A stretch of DNA of 64,000 nt from Aquincola tertiaricarbonis (GCF_023573145.1 NZ_CP097636.1:1054001-1118000); one strand, 5' to 3'. Counted from the first letter of the stretch, positions 15,815 to 26,544 are shown. Numbers and translations: made by a program. Notes: generated by a model not told the origin, from the letters alone.

Positions 15815-17842
15815 ATGGCGCTGGGTCGGCGTGGGTGGGGCACATCGCATGAGGCCGACGCCTTGCGCGAGGGCATGCTGTGGCTCACGCCCTACCTGGC
15901 GGTGCTGTCGGCCTTGCTGGTCCTGGCCCAGCTGTCCCGGCTGGCGACCGGGCAGCCGGGGTTGACATCGCTGTTGGACCACGGCGCCGCCGTGCTGCAA
16001 CACGCCATGCCGCTGATGGTCTGGGGCGCCCTCGGCGCGGTGCGTGCCCTGCAGGCGCGGCTGCCGCGCGCGGCCGTCGCCCTGCTGTGCATGGCCTGCG
16101 GCGCCTTGTGCGAGCACCTGCTGGCGCTGCGGGGTACAGGCGCCCGCGCCTGGCTCACGCCGATGGGCTTGCTGCTGCCGTTGTGGATCGTGCCCTGGAT
16201 GGGCTGGCTGGCGCAGCGGCGATGGCTGGCGCGGTGGGCCGGCGGGGACGAAGATGTCGTCGATGCGCTCCGCCTGATCGTGCCGGGCCTGCTGGTGGTG
16301 GCGGGGGTGGTCGGTGCGCTCGGCCTGCTGCTGGCGGCGCTGGACCCGCTACTGGCCCAGGCGGCCCTGCCGCCCATCGCGGCGCCGGCTGCGGCGGCAA
16401 GCGGTTGGCTGGCGATGGCCTTGACCGTGGGCCACTCGCTGCTGGCGCTGCTCGGGCTGCCGGCGTCTGAAGCACTGGCGCCGCTGCTGCAGGCCTTTCC
16501 GCTGGCCAGCAGTGGCCAGGGCCCCGTCAACCAGAGCTTTTTCACGGTGTTCGTCTTCATCGGTGGCAGTGGTGCCACCGCCGGCCTGCTGCTGGCCGTA
16601 GGGGGGTCTGGCCGGCTGCGGCAGCACCGGGTGCTGGCACTGGCCAGCTTGGCGCCGGTGCTGGTCAACGCCAACGAACTGCTGCTGTTCGGCCTGCCCG
16701 TCATCCTGAACCCGCGGCTGCTGCTGCCTTTTTGCCTGGCGCCGCTGTGCAACCTGCTGCTGGCCTGGTCGGCCACGCGGCTGGGTTGGGTGCCGGCCTT
16801 GGGCGTGGACGTGCCAGCCAGCGCGCCCATCGGCCTGAATGCACTGCTGGCCGGCGGCGGCCACCTGGCGCCGCTGCTGCTGCAGGGCCTGAGCCTGCTG
16901 CTGGGCGCTGCGCTGTACGCGCCCTTCGTGCGGCGCTGGGAACGCGCGCTGCAGGCCGACGAAGCGGTGACGCATTCGCTGCTGCGCGCGGTCTTTGGCC
17001 AGCGGCTGGACACGCTGGCGCCGGATGCGCCCACCGTGTGCCCGCGCGAAGCCCATGAGCACCGCGCCAGCATGCTCGAACGCCTGGCCGCGCTGCAGCA
17101 GCAGGCGATGAGCGTGCATTACCAGCCCCAGGTCGACCCCCAGACAGGCGAGATGGTCGGCTGCGAGGCCCTGCTGCGCGTGCAAGACGACGGGGGCGTC
17201 AGCCAGTCGCCCAGCGAGTTGCTGGCCCTGCTGCGCCGGGCCCAGCTGATGCCCGACCTCGACCTGTGGGTGCTGGACACGGTGGCCGCGCAGCTGCACT
17301 ACTGGCGGCTGCACTGGCCGCCCTCGCTGCGGGTGGCGGTCAACATCAGCCCCGGCACCCTGGCCCAGCGCAGCGCGGTGGAGCGCATGGTCGACATCAC
17401 CGCCCGTCTGGGCGAGCGGCTGGTGATCGAGATCACCGAGCAGGCCTTCACCGGCCACGAGGACGAGGTCATCGACGCGATCCACCGCCTGCGCCAGGCC
17501 GGTGCGCGCATCCACATCGACGACTTCGGCACCGGCTATTCGTCGCTGAGCTACCTGCACCGCTTTGCGGTAGACGGCATCAAGATCGACAAGAGCTTCA
17601 CCGACACGCTGGCCAGCGAGCGGGGCGGGCCGGTGTTCCGCGGGGTGTGCTCCCTTGCGCACAGTTTGCAGCTCGAGGTGGTGGTGGAGGGCGTGGAGAA
17701 CCCCTGGCAGCTGCAGCAGCTGCCACCGCAGCCCGGCCTGACGGTGCAAGGCTGGCTGTTTGCGCGGGCGCTGCCACCGGCGGAGTTTCTGCGTGTGCTG
17801 GATCGGCAACAAAGGTTCGAGGTCAGACGGCAGGGCGCGTGA
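15815..17842 (+). CDS. PTS EIIC-like membrane domain fused to an EAL phosphodiesterase
   Basis: A 675-residue protein with two parts. Residues about 15-380 form a multi-span membrane block resembling PTS EIIC of the lactose/cellobiose group, including FFTVFVFIGGSGATAGLLLA and the diagnostic NELLLFGLPVILNPRLLLPF. No phosphorylation domain (EIIA/EIIB) is attached. Residues about 425-665 are an EAL domain: CEALLRV near 449, VNISPGTL, IEITEQAF, HIDDFGTGYSS near 567, KIDKSF near 589 and VVVEGVEN near 622, all residues needed for cyclic di-GMP hydrolysis. The membrane domain is probably a sugar sensor rather than a transporter. A hairpin covers its ribosome-binding site. Confidence 0.9.
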   Translation: MALGRRGWGTSHEADALREGMLWLTPYLAVLSALLVLAQLSRLATGQPGLTSLLDHGAAVLQHAMPLMVWGALGAVRALQARLPRAAVALLCMACGALCEHLLALRGTGARAWLTPMGLLLPLWIVPWMGWLAQRRWLARWAGGDEDVVDALRLIVPGLLVVAGVVGALGLLLAALDPLLAQAALPPIAAPAAAASGWLAMALTVGHSLLALLGLPASEALAPLLQAFPLASSGQGPVNQSFFTVFVFIGGSGATAGLLLAVGGSGRLRQHRVLALASLAPVLVNANELLLFGLPVILNPRLLLPFCLAPLCNLLLAWSATRLGWVPALGVDVPASAPIGLNALLAGGGHLAPLLLQGLSLLLGAALYAPFVRRWERALQADEAVTHSLLRAVFGQRLDTLAPDAPTVCPREAHEHRASMLERLAALQQQAMSVHYQPQVDPQTGEMVGCEALLRVQDDGGVSQSPSELLALLRRAQLMPDLDLWVLDTVAAQLHYWRLHWPPSLRVAVNISPGTLAQRSAVERMVDITARLGERLVIEITEQAFTGHEDEVIDAIHRLRQAGARIHIDDFGTGYSSLSYLHRFAVDGIKIDKSFTDTLASERGGPVFRGVCSLAHSLQLEVVVEGVENPWQLQQLPPQPGLTVQGWLFARALPPAEFLRVLDRQQRFEVRRQGA

Positions 17843-17930
17843 TGAACCAGGGTGGTCCCAGGTGACATTTCAGACGGCACCGAGGCTGCCGAAATGCTGC
17901 AGATCCCCGTCGTCACCGAGAGCCGCCATC

Positions 17931-18599
17931 ATGAAAGCTGTTTCTGCCGCCTTTGCGTTGGGCCTGATGGCCGGTGCAGCGGTTTCCGCCGCCCACGCAC
18001 AGTCCTCGCCCTGGTCGCTGCATGCCGGGGTGGCCCATGTCCGTTTTTCACCCACGGTCGACCTGTCGGTCGCGGGTCAGCCGGTGCCGGACGCCGGTGT
18101 GCGGCTAGACGCCAACCGCACGGCGGCGGTGGAAATCGCCTACGACCTGGACACGCGCTGGTCGCTGCGCATGGCGCTGGGCGTGCCGCCCACCACGACG
18201 CTGCGCACGGCGGGCTCGCTCAGCGCGCTGGTGCCGCCGCTGACCGGCAAGCTGGGCGAAGTGAAGTACGCGCCGGTGGTGCCCAGCGTCACCTACCGGC
18301 TGCTCACCGAAGGCCCGGTGCGGCCCTACGTGGGCCTGGGGCTCAACTACATGAAGGTGCTGGCGACGCCCGACGGCGACCTCGCCCACATGGACGTCGA
18401 AGATGCCTGGGGCACGGTGCTGCAGGCGGGTTTCGACGTGCCGCTGAACCCGCGCTGGTCGATTTTTCTGGATGCGCGCCGGATGCGCATCAAGACCACT
18501 GCCACCGGTACCTTGACCGCGCTGGGCGGCCTGCCGGTGCGCGGTGAGGTGAACCTGCGGCCGACGGTGATCTTCGCCGGGCTTGGGTACCGCTTCTGA
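17931..18599 (+). CDS. ompW: OmpW-family outer-membrane protein
   Basis: A 222-residue protein starting MKAVSAAFALGLMAGAAVSA (signal peptide, cleavage at AHAQ). OmpW hallmarks: the N-terminal WSLHAGVAHVRFSP strand, RWSLRMALGVP, KLGEVKYAPVVPSVTYRL, VRPYVGLGLNYMKV, and the terminal ILFGGLGYRF-like FAGLGYRF with C-terminal Phe for Bam insertion. OmpW forms an eight-strand barrel with a hydrophobic channel, thought to pass small hydrophobic molecules. I chose the start at 17931 because it gives an intact signal peptide. It follows the EIIC-EAL gene by 88 bases and converges with the DsbA-like gene. Confidence 0.92.
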   Translation: MKAVSAAFALGLMAGAAVSAAHAQSSPWSLHAGVAHVRFSPTVDLSVAGQPVPDAGVRLDANRTAAVEIAYDLDTRWSLRMALGVPPTTTLRTAGSLSALVPPLTGKLGEVKYAPVVPSVTYRLLTEGPVRPYVGLGLNYMKVLATPDGDLAHMDVEDAWGTVLQAGFDVPLNPRWSIFLDARRMRIKTTATGTLTALGGLPVRGEVNLRPTVIFAGLGYRF

Positions 18600-18615
18600 G
18601 GGGCCGCGACGGGCG

Positions 18616-19260
18616 TCAAGGACCGACCCGTTCCCTCAGCCAGCGTTCGAAGGCCTCGGGCTGGCCCAGGTGGGCGCCCACGTCCACCCGCTCGCGGCGG
18701 GCCGGGCCATCGGGCCCGTCCTGCGCCAGCACCAGCGTCGGAAAGCCGCCACCGCCCACCTCGGCCAGCAGGTGGCGGCTGGCCTCGATGTGCGCCTGGG
18801 TGGGCGCGCCCGACAGCGCTGCGAAGCAGGTGGCGAACGCCTCGCCGTCCAGGCCCAGTTCCACCGCCAGCGTCTGCAGCAGCTCGGCCTCGGCAATGCG
18901 CCGGCCCTGCTGGTAGTGCGCCACCTGCACCCGGGCCAGCATGTCGGCGCCGCGGCCCGCCAGTTGCTCGGCCGCCAGCACGGCCGTGATCGGCGGCGCT
19001 GAGTCGAGCACCGCACCGTGGTCGCGCAGCAGGCCCTCGGTGTAGGCGTGGCCGAAGGGCTGGCCCGTGAGCTGGGCGATGCGGCGGTCGTGCGGCATCA
19101 CGTAGTCGCGCAGCCGCGGCGTCACCGGCTGCCGCTGCGCGCCGGCCATCATGCCGCCGCCGTGCAGCACCACGGGCAGCACCTTGCGGGCGGCGGCCAC
19201 CAGCGGCGCCGCTCCGTAGCACCAGCCGCACAGCGGGTCGTAGACGTAGTCCAGCCGCAT
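18616..19260 (-). CDS. DsbA-family thioredoxin-like protein (CGWC motif)
   Basis: A 214-residue protein of the DsbA/FrnE branch. It begins MRLDYVYDPLCGWCYGAAPL, placing the redox motif C-G-W-C at 11-14 at the end of the first strand. There is no signal peptide, so it acts in the cytoplasm. The helical insert (LRDYVMPHDRRIAQLTGQPFG) and the closing GGGGFPTLVLAQDG with its cis-Pro-like turn fit the thioredoxin fold. I chose ATG 19260; a GTG at 19284 would overlap the MBL gene stop. It follows the MBL hydrolase gene by 17 bases and probably shares its transcript. Substrate unknown. Confidence 0.83.
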   Translation of the reverse strand: MRLDYVYDPLCGWCYGAAPLVAAARKVLPVVLHGGGMMAGAQRQPVTPRLRDYVMPHDRRIAQLTGQPFGHAYTEGLLRDHGAVLDSAPPITAVLAAEQLAGRGADMLARVQVAHYQQGRRIAEAELLQTLAVELGLDGEAFATCFAALSGAPTQAHIEASRHLLAEVGGGGFPTLVLAQDGPDGPARRERVDVGAHLGQPEAFERWLRERVGP

Positions 19261-19277
19261 GGCCGGCACGGGCGGCT

Positions 19278-20168
19278 TCACCACTTCATCTCACCCTTGT
19301 TGACCTTGGCGCCGATGTCCAGCGCAATGCCCAGCCCCGCCTGCGGGTAGGCCGCCTTCATCGCGTTGATCAGCTCGCCACTGTTGGCGGCCTTGCCCAG
19401 TTCGGTCTCGAACCGCGCCAGGTAGGCCTGCGTCCATGCGATCTGGCTCGCGTCCTGCGCTTGACCGGCCACGGCATGGCCCGGAATCACCACCTTGGGC
19501 TGCAGGGCGGCCATGCCGGCCAGCTTCCGGGCCCAGTCCGCACGTTCCTGCGCGGTCTGGGTGTCGGCCGTCCACACATGCACGCCGCTGAACACGTTCA
19601 CGCCACCGGCGATGGCCTTGATCGACGGAATCCACACATAGCTGCGCTGCGGCAGGCTGTCGTCCAGGCCCCGCACCTCCAGCACCTGGTTTTCCAGCGC
19701 GATGGTGTTGCCCACCAGCACTTCCGGCAGCGGCACATGCTTGGGCGCGTTGGCGCCCATCCGCGGGCCCCAGACTTGCAGTTTGGTGGGCAGCGTCGCC
19801 TGGATCTTCTTCAGCGTGGGCGCGGTGGCCACCAGCTTCGCATCGGGGAAGGCCTGCTTCAGCACTTCGGCGCCGAAGTAGAAGTCCGGGTCGGCGTGGC
19901 TGATGTAGATCGTGGTCAGCTTCTTCTTGCTGTCCAGCACCATGGCTGCGATGCGATGGGCATCGGCCGCGGTAAAGCCCGTGTCCAACAGCACGGCATC
20001 GGTTTTGCCGGCCACCAGCACGGCGTTGACGTGGAAGCTGCCCGCATCGGCGTTGTAGACCTGCAGCGTGAGCGGGGCGGCTGCTTCGGCGGTTTGTGCG
20101 GCGGCGCCTTGCGACACCACGCCGAGCAGCAGGCCGAAGGGAAGGAGCAGGTGTTGGAAGGAGCGCAT
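19278..20168 (-). CDS. Exported MBL-fold metallohydrolase
   Basis: About 296 residues from ATG 20168 (MRSFQHLLLPFGLLLGVVSQ, a signal peptide ending at AAAQ); a GTG at 20198 is the alternative. The metallo-beta-lactamase pattern is present but in a variant form: ISHADPDFYFGAE replaces HxHxDH, with a downstream VIPGHAVAG histidine. This HxDPDFYFG form occurs in a subgroup of exported MBL hydrolases. Substrate is not known. The gene is divergent from a LysR regulator with a palindrome between, and is followed by the DsbA-like gene, making a probable two-gene LysR-controlled unit. Confidence 0.85.
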   Translation of the reverse strand: MRSFQHLLLPFGLLLGVVSQGAAAQTAEAAAPLTLQVYNADAGSFHVNAVLVAGKTDAVLLDTGFTAADAHRIAAMVLDSKKKLTTIYISHADPDFYFGAEVLKQAFPDAKLVATAPTLKKIQATLPTKLQVWGPRMGANAPKHVPLPEVLVGNTIALENQVLEVRGLDDSLPQRSYVWIPSIKAIAGGVNVFSGVHVWTADTQTAQERADWARKLAGMAALQPKVVIPGHAVAGQAQDASQIAWTQAYLARFETELGKAANSGELINAMKAAYPQAGLGIALDIGAKVNKGEMKW

Positions 20169-20246
20169 GTCTGGAGGTCCGTTGAAGAGATGCGCCACTT
20201 TATTTGCGCGAAACAGGTCAAATAAACCGCGTTGCAGCGCATAGTT

Positions 20247-20272
20247 TGTCTACCTGATCGGATCAATAGACA
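20247..20272. promoter_or_regulatory. Nested palindrome in the MBL/LysR divergent region
   Basis: TGTCTA (20247-20252) and TAGACA (20267-20272) enclose TGATC-G-GATCA (20255-20265). The outer right arm runs into the LysR start codon at 20272. LysR proteins usually bind such interrupted palindromes in a shared divergent promoter and repress themselves. Confidence 0.55.
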
Positions 20273-21180
20273 TGGACAGATTCACGGCGATGCAGGTCTT
20301 CGCGGAGATCGCCGACCGCGGCAGCCTGACCGAGACGGCGGATGCGCTGGACATGTCGCGCGCGATGGTGTCCCGCTACCTGGTGAGCCTGGAGGAGTGG
20401 CTGGGCGTGAGGCTTTTCCACCGCACCACGCGCCGCGTCAGCCTCACCGACGCCGGCCGGGAGGCCCTGGAGCGCTGCCGTCAGGTGCTGGCATTGACCC
20501 AGGATGTGAAATCGCTGGCTGGCGAGCGCAGCAGCACGCCCACCGGACGTTTGCGGATGACGGCCAGCCCGTCCTTCGCTCAGGCCCATCTGGCGGCCGC
20601 CGTGGCCGATTTCCTGCAGCTGTACCCGCAGACGCAGGTGGAGCTGGTGGTGATGGAGCGGGCAGTGAACCTGGTGGAGGATCGCATCGATCTGGCGGTG
20701 CGCATCAGCAATCGGCTGGACGATGGCCTGGTGGCCCGCCGCCTGGGGACCTGCCGCTCGGCCTTGTGCGCGTCACCGGCTTATCTGGCGCGCCATGGCA
20801 CCCCCACCACGCCGGAGGCGCTGCGGGGGCACCGGTGTTTGACCCACGCGTACTTCGGGCGCAACGAATACACGCTGCAGCAGGGCAGCCGTGTGGTGCA
20901 GGTGCCGGTGGAGGGGCCGTTGCAGTCGAACGAGCCGATGGTGTTGATGCAGGCGGCGCTGGCCGGATGCGGCATCGCGTTGCTGCCGACCTACCTGTGT
21001 GATGCAGCCATCGCCCGTGGCGAGCTGGTGCGGCTGCTGCCCGACGCCGAGCCGGAGCCGCTGGGGGTGCACGCCACCTACTTGTCGCGCCAGTACCAGC
21101 CTCAGCTGTTGCGCAAGATGCTGGACTTCTTGTCCGAGCGATTTGCCACCGAGTTGCCGCTGGCTGCGGAGCCCCAATGA
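20272..21180 (+). CDS. LysR-family transcriptional regulator
   Basis: A 302-residue regulator. The N-terminal winged helix-turn-helix is MDRFTAMQVFAEIADRGSLTETADALDMSRAMVSRYLVSLEEWLGVRLFHRTTRRVSLT in order, the standard LysR layout with a long linker helix (residues about 58-88). The C-terminal effector domain, residues 90-295, has the two Rossmann-like lobes, with LDDGLVARRLGTCRSALCASPAYLARHG marking the CrgA/DsdC-like subgroup. It is divergent from the MBL gene and probably controls it and itself. The terminator of the following csp gene overlaps its stop codon. Confidence 0.93.
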   Translation: MDRFTAMQVFAEIADRGSLTETADALDMSRAMVSRYLVSLEEWLGVRLFHRTTRRVSLTDAGREALERCRQVLALTQDVKSLAGERSSTPTGRLRMTASPSFAQAHLAAAVADFLQLYPQTQVELVVMERAVNLVEDRIDLAVRISNRLDDGLVARRLGTCRSALCASPAYLARHGTPTTPEALRGHRCLTHAYFGRNEYTLQQGSRVVQVPVEGPLQSNEPMVLMQAALAGCGIALLPTYLCDAAIARGELVRLLPDAEPEPLGVHATYLSRQYQPQLLRKMLDFLSERFATELPLAAEPQ

Positions 21181-21182
21181 AA

Positions 21183-21203
21183 AAGCCCGCCAGCGGCGGG
21201 CTT
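21183..21203 (-). terminator. Intrinsic terminator of the csp gene
   Basis: AAGCCCGCC/GGCGGGCTT with a three-base loop. On the minus strand it is followed by TTTTTC, so it terminates the csp transcript. The T run lies on the last codon of the LysR gene on the other strand. Confidence 0.85.
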
Positions 21204-21247
21204 GGGGCGGTTCATCCGGACAAGGTGCGTCGGAGCGCCGAGCGCCG

Positions 21248-21529
21248 TCACTCCGCCGACGCCGCGAAGCTGCTGACGCGTGCGCCCGCGACATGCGCGG
21301 CTGCGCTGCGCGGTGTGGCCGGAGCGTCGAGCGCCTGGATGTTGTGGGCCAGATCGCCCTTGGGGCCTTGCACGAGATCGTAGGTGACGCGAGCGCCGGG
21401 CTTCAGCGTGCGGAAGCCTTCCATCTGGATTGCGGAGAAGTGCGCAAACACATCGGCCCCACCGCCCTCAGGCTCGATGAATCCGAAACCTTTGGTATCG
21501 CTAAACCACTTGACGGTTCCATTTGCCAT
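21248..21529 (-). CDS. Cold-shock-domain protein with C-terminal extension
   Basis: A 93-residue RNA/DNA-binding protein. Residues 1-68 are a cold-shock domain: [20 protein letters not shown] carries RNP1 (KGFGFIEP) and DVFAHFSAI carries RNP2, as in CspA. I chose ATG 21529 because this is the standard family start and GGAGA lies 8 bases upstream. CspA proteins are about 67-70 residues; this one continues with about 25 residues rich in Ala, Ser, Arg and Pro ([20 protein letters not shown]), an unusual tail. The long upstream gap to 21660 is a possible cold-responsive leader. Confidence 0.9.
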   Translation of the reverse strand: MANGTVKWFSDTKGFGFIEPEGGGADVFAHFSAIQMEGFRTLKPGARVTYDLVQGPKGDLAHNIQALDAPATPRSAAAHVAGARVSSFAASAE

Positions 21530-21760
21530 GACTTTCTCCACAACGGGCAACATCGCCCTTCCACTGGTGAAGAAATTCTGAGGCCGGGCTATCGTTCCTG
21601 TCAATAGAGTTTCATTGTGATCATTTTCACCTTGATGTGGCGTTCACGCTCATCTTGTGGGTGGCGTGCAAGATGGCAGTGTTTTAGCCCCAACTCAGGC
21701 CTTGAGTCTGGGCGGGACGATGCAATATGCGCTACCACACCCCTTGGTATTCACTCTCTA

Positions 21761-21766
21761 TAGAAT
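21761..21766 (+). promoter_or_regulatory. TAGAATC box directly before clpS
   Basis: TATAGAATC ends at 21767, and the ATG of clpS begins at 21773. If this is the -10 element, transcription starts at or next to the first codon, giving a leaderless mRNA. No ribosome-binding site is seen. Confidence 0.5.
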
Positions 21767-21772
21767 CGATTC

Positions 21773-22125
21773 ATGCCCGCGGATCCCCCCTCGCTGCCCC
21801 CCACCCCTCCAGGCGCCCCGCGCGTCGATGACGGGCAAGGCGCCGTCGTGGCCGAACGGCAGGCGCAGCGGACTGAGCCGCCGCGCATGTACCAGGTGGT
21901 GCTGCTCAATGACGACTACACCCCCATGGAGTTCGTGGTGTTGGTGTTGCAGGAATACTTCCTGCGTGATCTCGACACCGCGACGCAGATCATGCTGAAG
22001 ATCCATCACGAGGGTCGCGGCGTTTGCGGCGTCTACACGAAGGACGTCGCCGCGACCAAGGTTGAACTGGTGCTTGCTGCCGCCCGCCGGGCAGGGCACC
22101 CGCTGCAGTGCATTTTGGAGGCCGC

Positions 22126-22129
<4 letters not shown>
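21773..22129 (+). CDS. clpS: ClpS adaptor of the ClpAP protease
   Basis: A 118-residue adaptor that brings N-end-rule substrates to ClpA. The core, residues 38-118, has [20 protein letters not shown] (the binding-pocket region with the NDDYTPM loop) and [18 protein letters not shown], the histidine-rich helix that contacts ClpA. The first 37 residues are a flexible Pro/Gln-rich arm that family members use to modulate ClpA. The ATG lies seven bases after a TAGAAT box. The stop overlaps the clpA start (ATGA), the standard clpS-clpA pairing. Confidence 0.96.
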
Positions 22130-24429
<2,300 letters not shown>

Positions 24430-24440
24430 GCCTGAAGCCA

Positions 24441-24460
24441 CCGGTGCCCGCGGGCACCGG
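24441..24460. terminator. Perfect palindrome between convergent clpA and mtfA
   Basis: CCGGTGCCCG/CGGGCACCGG is a perfect inverted repeat with no T run on either side. Its place between two convergent stop codons fits a two-way terminator, perhaps helped by Rho. Confidence 0.5.
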
Positions 24461-24475
24461 ACGGCGCGGCGGGCC

Positions 24476-25258
24476 CTACGGGGTCTGCCGGTAGAACGAA
24501 GCGAGCAGCCGGTACATCACCGGCTGTTCTTCTTTCAGCGCCTCGGGCGTGACGAAGAAGGCCTCGCTGGCCACCGCGAAGAACTCTTCCGGCGCCTCGG
24601 CGCCGTAGGGGTCGACCACGGTGTCGTAGCCGCACACCACGCGCTCGCTGAAGCGGTCGTATTCGGCCATCAACGTGTCGTGCCAGTCGGCCTGGGCCTG
24701 TGCGTTGGGCAGCAGCGGCACCCCGTCCGCGATGCCGTCGCGCATGTCCAGCACATGCGCGAACTCATGGATCACCACGTTGTAGGCCAGGCCGTCGCGG
24801 TCGTCGGCCTGCGCGGCGCGGTCACCGGCGTCCTGCCAGCTCAGCATCATCGGGCCGCCGACCATGGCCTCGCCCGATAGCAGTTCGTCGTACTGGTGCA
24901 CCACGCCGGTCTCGTCCATCACCTCGCGGCGGGCCACCACTTCATCGGGGTGCATCACGATGCCGACGAAGTCGTCGTACTGCTCGATGCCCAGGCGCAG
25001 CACTGGCAGGCAGGCCTGCGCGGCCACGGCCACGGCCATCTCGTCGGTGACCACCAGGCCGCCGGCACCGGTGAATTCCTTCTTGTCGAGGAAGAGGCTG
25101 GCCAGGCGGCGCAACTCGGTCATGTCGTCGGCCGACAGGCGCTGCAGGAAGGGGTAGCGCGCCAGCGTCTGCTGCCACAGCGCATCGGGGATGCTGCGGC
25201 GGGCGAGCGCACGCGCTTCCTGGCGTCGCCGCCAGGCCTGCCACAGGCCGCCGATCAT
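24476..25258 (-). CDS. mtfA: MtfA-type zinc peptidase (M90 family)
   Basis: A 260-residue cytoplasmic peptidase. The zinc site is NVVIHEFAHVLDM with H164-E165-x-x-H168, and a likely third ligand in the EAPEEFFAVASEAFF helix near 220-234. The N-terminal IPDALWQQTLARYPFLQRLS and the LVVTDEMAVAVAAQACLPVL segments are conserved in MtfA, known in E. coli to bind Mlc and influence glucose PTS genes; that role may not carry over here. Its start overlaps the lpxH stop (ATGA), so the two are cotranscribed and coupled. Confidence 0.9.
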   Translation of the reverse strand: MIGGLWQAWRRRQEARALARRSIPDALWQQTLARYPFLQRLSADDMTELRRLASLFLDKKEFTGAGGLVVTDEMAVAVAAQACLPVLRLGIEQYDDFVGIVMHPDEVVARREVMDETGVVHQYDELLSGEAMVGGPMMLSWQDAGDRAAQADDRDGLAYNVVIHEFAHVLDMRDGIADGVPLLPNAQAQADWHDTLMAEYDRFSERVVCGYDTVVDPYGAEAPEEFFAVASEAFFVTPEALKEEQPVMYRLLASFYRQTP

Positions 25259-26034
25259 GGTGCGGGCGCCACGGCGTGGCGCGACAGGCCACCGGCGGTC
25301 CAGCGCAGCAGGTCGCCGCGGGGGCGGGCGGCCTCGAAGTCCCAGTCGCTCAACACCTGCCGTTCACCAAAGCGCAGGGCATGCGTGGCGGGGCGGTGGG
25401 TATGGCCGTGCACCATGCGCGGCGCATCGGCGGCCTGCAGCCAGTCGGCGGCAGCGTGGTTGTCCACCTCGCTCCATTGATCGGGTGTCAGTCCGCTTTG
25501 CGCGGCGCGGCTGGCGTTGCGCATCTGGCGCGCCTGCTGCCGGCGCAGGGCCAGCGGCTGCGCCAGGAAAGCCTGCTGCCACGCCGTGCTGCGCACCTGG
25601 CGGCGGAAGGCCTGATAGTCGCTGTCGTCCAGGCACAGCAGGTCGCCATGCGTGACCAGCAGCCGCTGGCCGAAGGCGGTGAACACCGTGGGGTCGTGCA
25701 GGGCCTGCAGGCCCAGTGCTTCAAGCAGCGCCTGCCCCAGCAGGAAATCGCGGTTGCCGGCCATGAAGCCGATGCGACGATGCTGCGCGGCCTGCCGCAG
25801 CACCGTGACGCACCGCTGCTCGAAGCTGCCCGGCTCGGCCGCCGCATCGTCGCCGACCCACACCTCGAACACGTCGCCCAGCAGGTAGACGGCATCGGCC
25901 TGCGTGTGCTGCAGGTAGTGGGCCCAGGCCGCGAAGGTGTGCGGCGTGTCGGGCCCCAGGTGCAGGTCGGAAATGAACTCGATGCACTGCCAGCCAGGAG
26001 GCGCGAGCACCTCGGCAGAAGCGGGCAGCGTCAT
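25255..26034 (-). CDS. lpxH: UDP-2,3-diacylglucosamine diphosphatase LpxH
   Basis: Lipid A pathway enzyme that splits UDP-2,3-diacylglucosamine to lipid X and UMP at the inner membrane. The 259 residues show the calcineurin-like metal motifs in order: FISDLHLGPD (residues 20-29), LLGDVFEVWVGDD, GNRDFLLG, VTHGDLLCLDD and GHTHRPATH near 216-224. The Arg/Trp-rich insertion (RRQVRSTAWQQAFLAQPLAL) is the lipid-binding lid typical of LpxH. It overlaps mtfA and lies nine bases after ppiB in the same direction. Confidence 0.95.
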   Translation of the reverse strand: MTLPASAEVLAPPGWQCIEFISDLHLGPDTPHTFAAWAHYLQHTQADAVYLLGDVFEVWVGDDAAAEPGSFEQRCVTVLRQAAQHRRIGFMAGNRDFLLGQALLEALGLQALHDPTVFTAFGQRLLVTHGDLLCLDDSDYQAFRRQVRSTAWQQAFLAQPLALRRQQARQMRNASRAAQSGLTPDQWSEVDNHAAADWLQAADAPRMVHGHTHRPATHALRFGERQVLSDWDFEAARPRGDLLRWTAGGLSRHAVAPAP

Positions 26035-26042
26035 CGTGGGTT

Positions 26043-26543
26043 TCAGACTTCGGTGATCTTCTGGATCACCACGTCTTCGACCGGCACGTCGTCGTGCATG
26101 CCCTTGCGGCCGGTACGCACCTTCTCGATCGTGTCGATCACGTCCTGGCCCGACACCACCTGGCCGAACACGGCATAGCCCCAGCCCTGGCCCGACTCGG
26201 ACTTGAAGTCGAGGAAGCCGTTGTTGGTGGTGTTGATGAAGAACTGCGCGGTGGCCGAGTGCGGGTCGGAGGTGCGGGCCATGGCCAGCGTGTAGTGCGC
26301 GTTCTTCAGGCCGTTGTTGGCCTCGTTCTTGATGGGCGCGTCGGTGCCCTTTTGCTTCATGCCGGGCTCGAAGCCGCCGCCCTGGATCATGAAGCCCTTG
26401 ATGACGCGGTGGAACACGGTGTTGTCGTAGTGGCCCTTGCGCACGTACGACAGGAAGTTCTCGACGGTGGCGGGCGCCTTGGCGTCGTCGAGTTCGGCGC
26501 GGATCACGCCGGCGCTGGTGGTGATTTCTACGGTCTTGGTCAT
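26043..26543 (-). CDS. ppiB: Cytoplasmic cyclophilin, peptidyl-prolyl isomerase B
   Basis: A 166-residue cyclophilin without a signal peptide. Landmarks: [29 protein letters not shown] (the catalytic Arg is in FHRVI), [22 protein letters not shown] and [16 protein letters not shown]. It speeds proline isomerisation during folding in the cytoplasm. Its start codon lies one base after the ppiA stop codon (TGACATG), so it is coupled to ppiA. Confidence 0.96.
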   Translation of the reverse strand: MTKTVEITTSAGVIRAELDDAKAPATVENFLSYVRKGHYDNTVFHRVIKGFMIQGGGFEPGMKQKGTDAPIKNEANNGLKNAHYTLAMARTSDPHSATAQFFINTTNNGFLDFKSESGQGWGYAVFGQVVSGQDVIDTIEKVRTGRKGMHDDVPVEDVVIQKITEV

Positions 26544-26544
26544 G

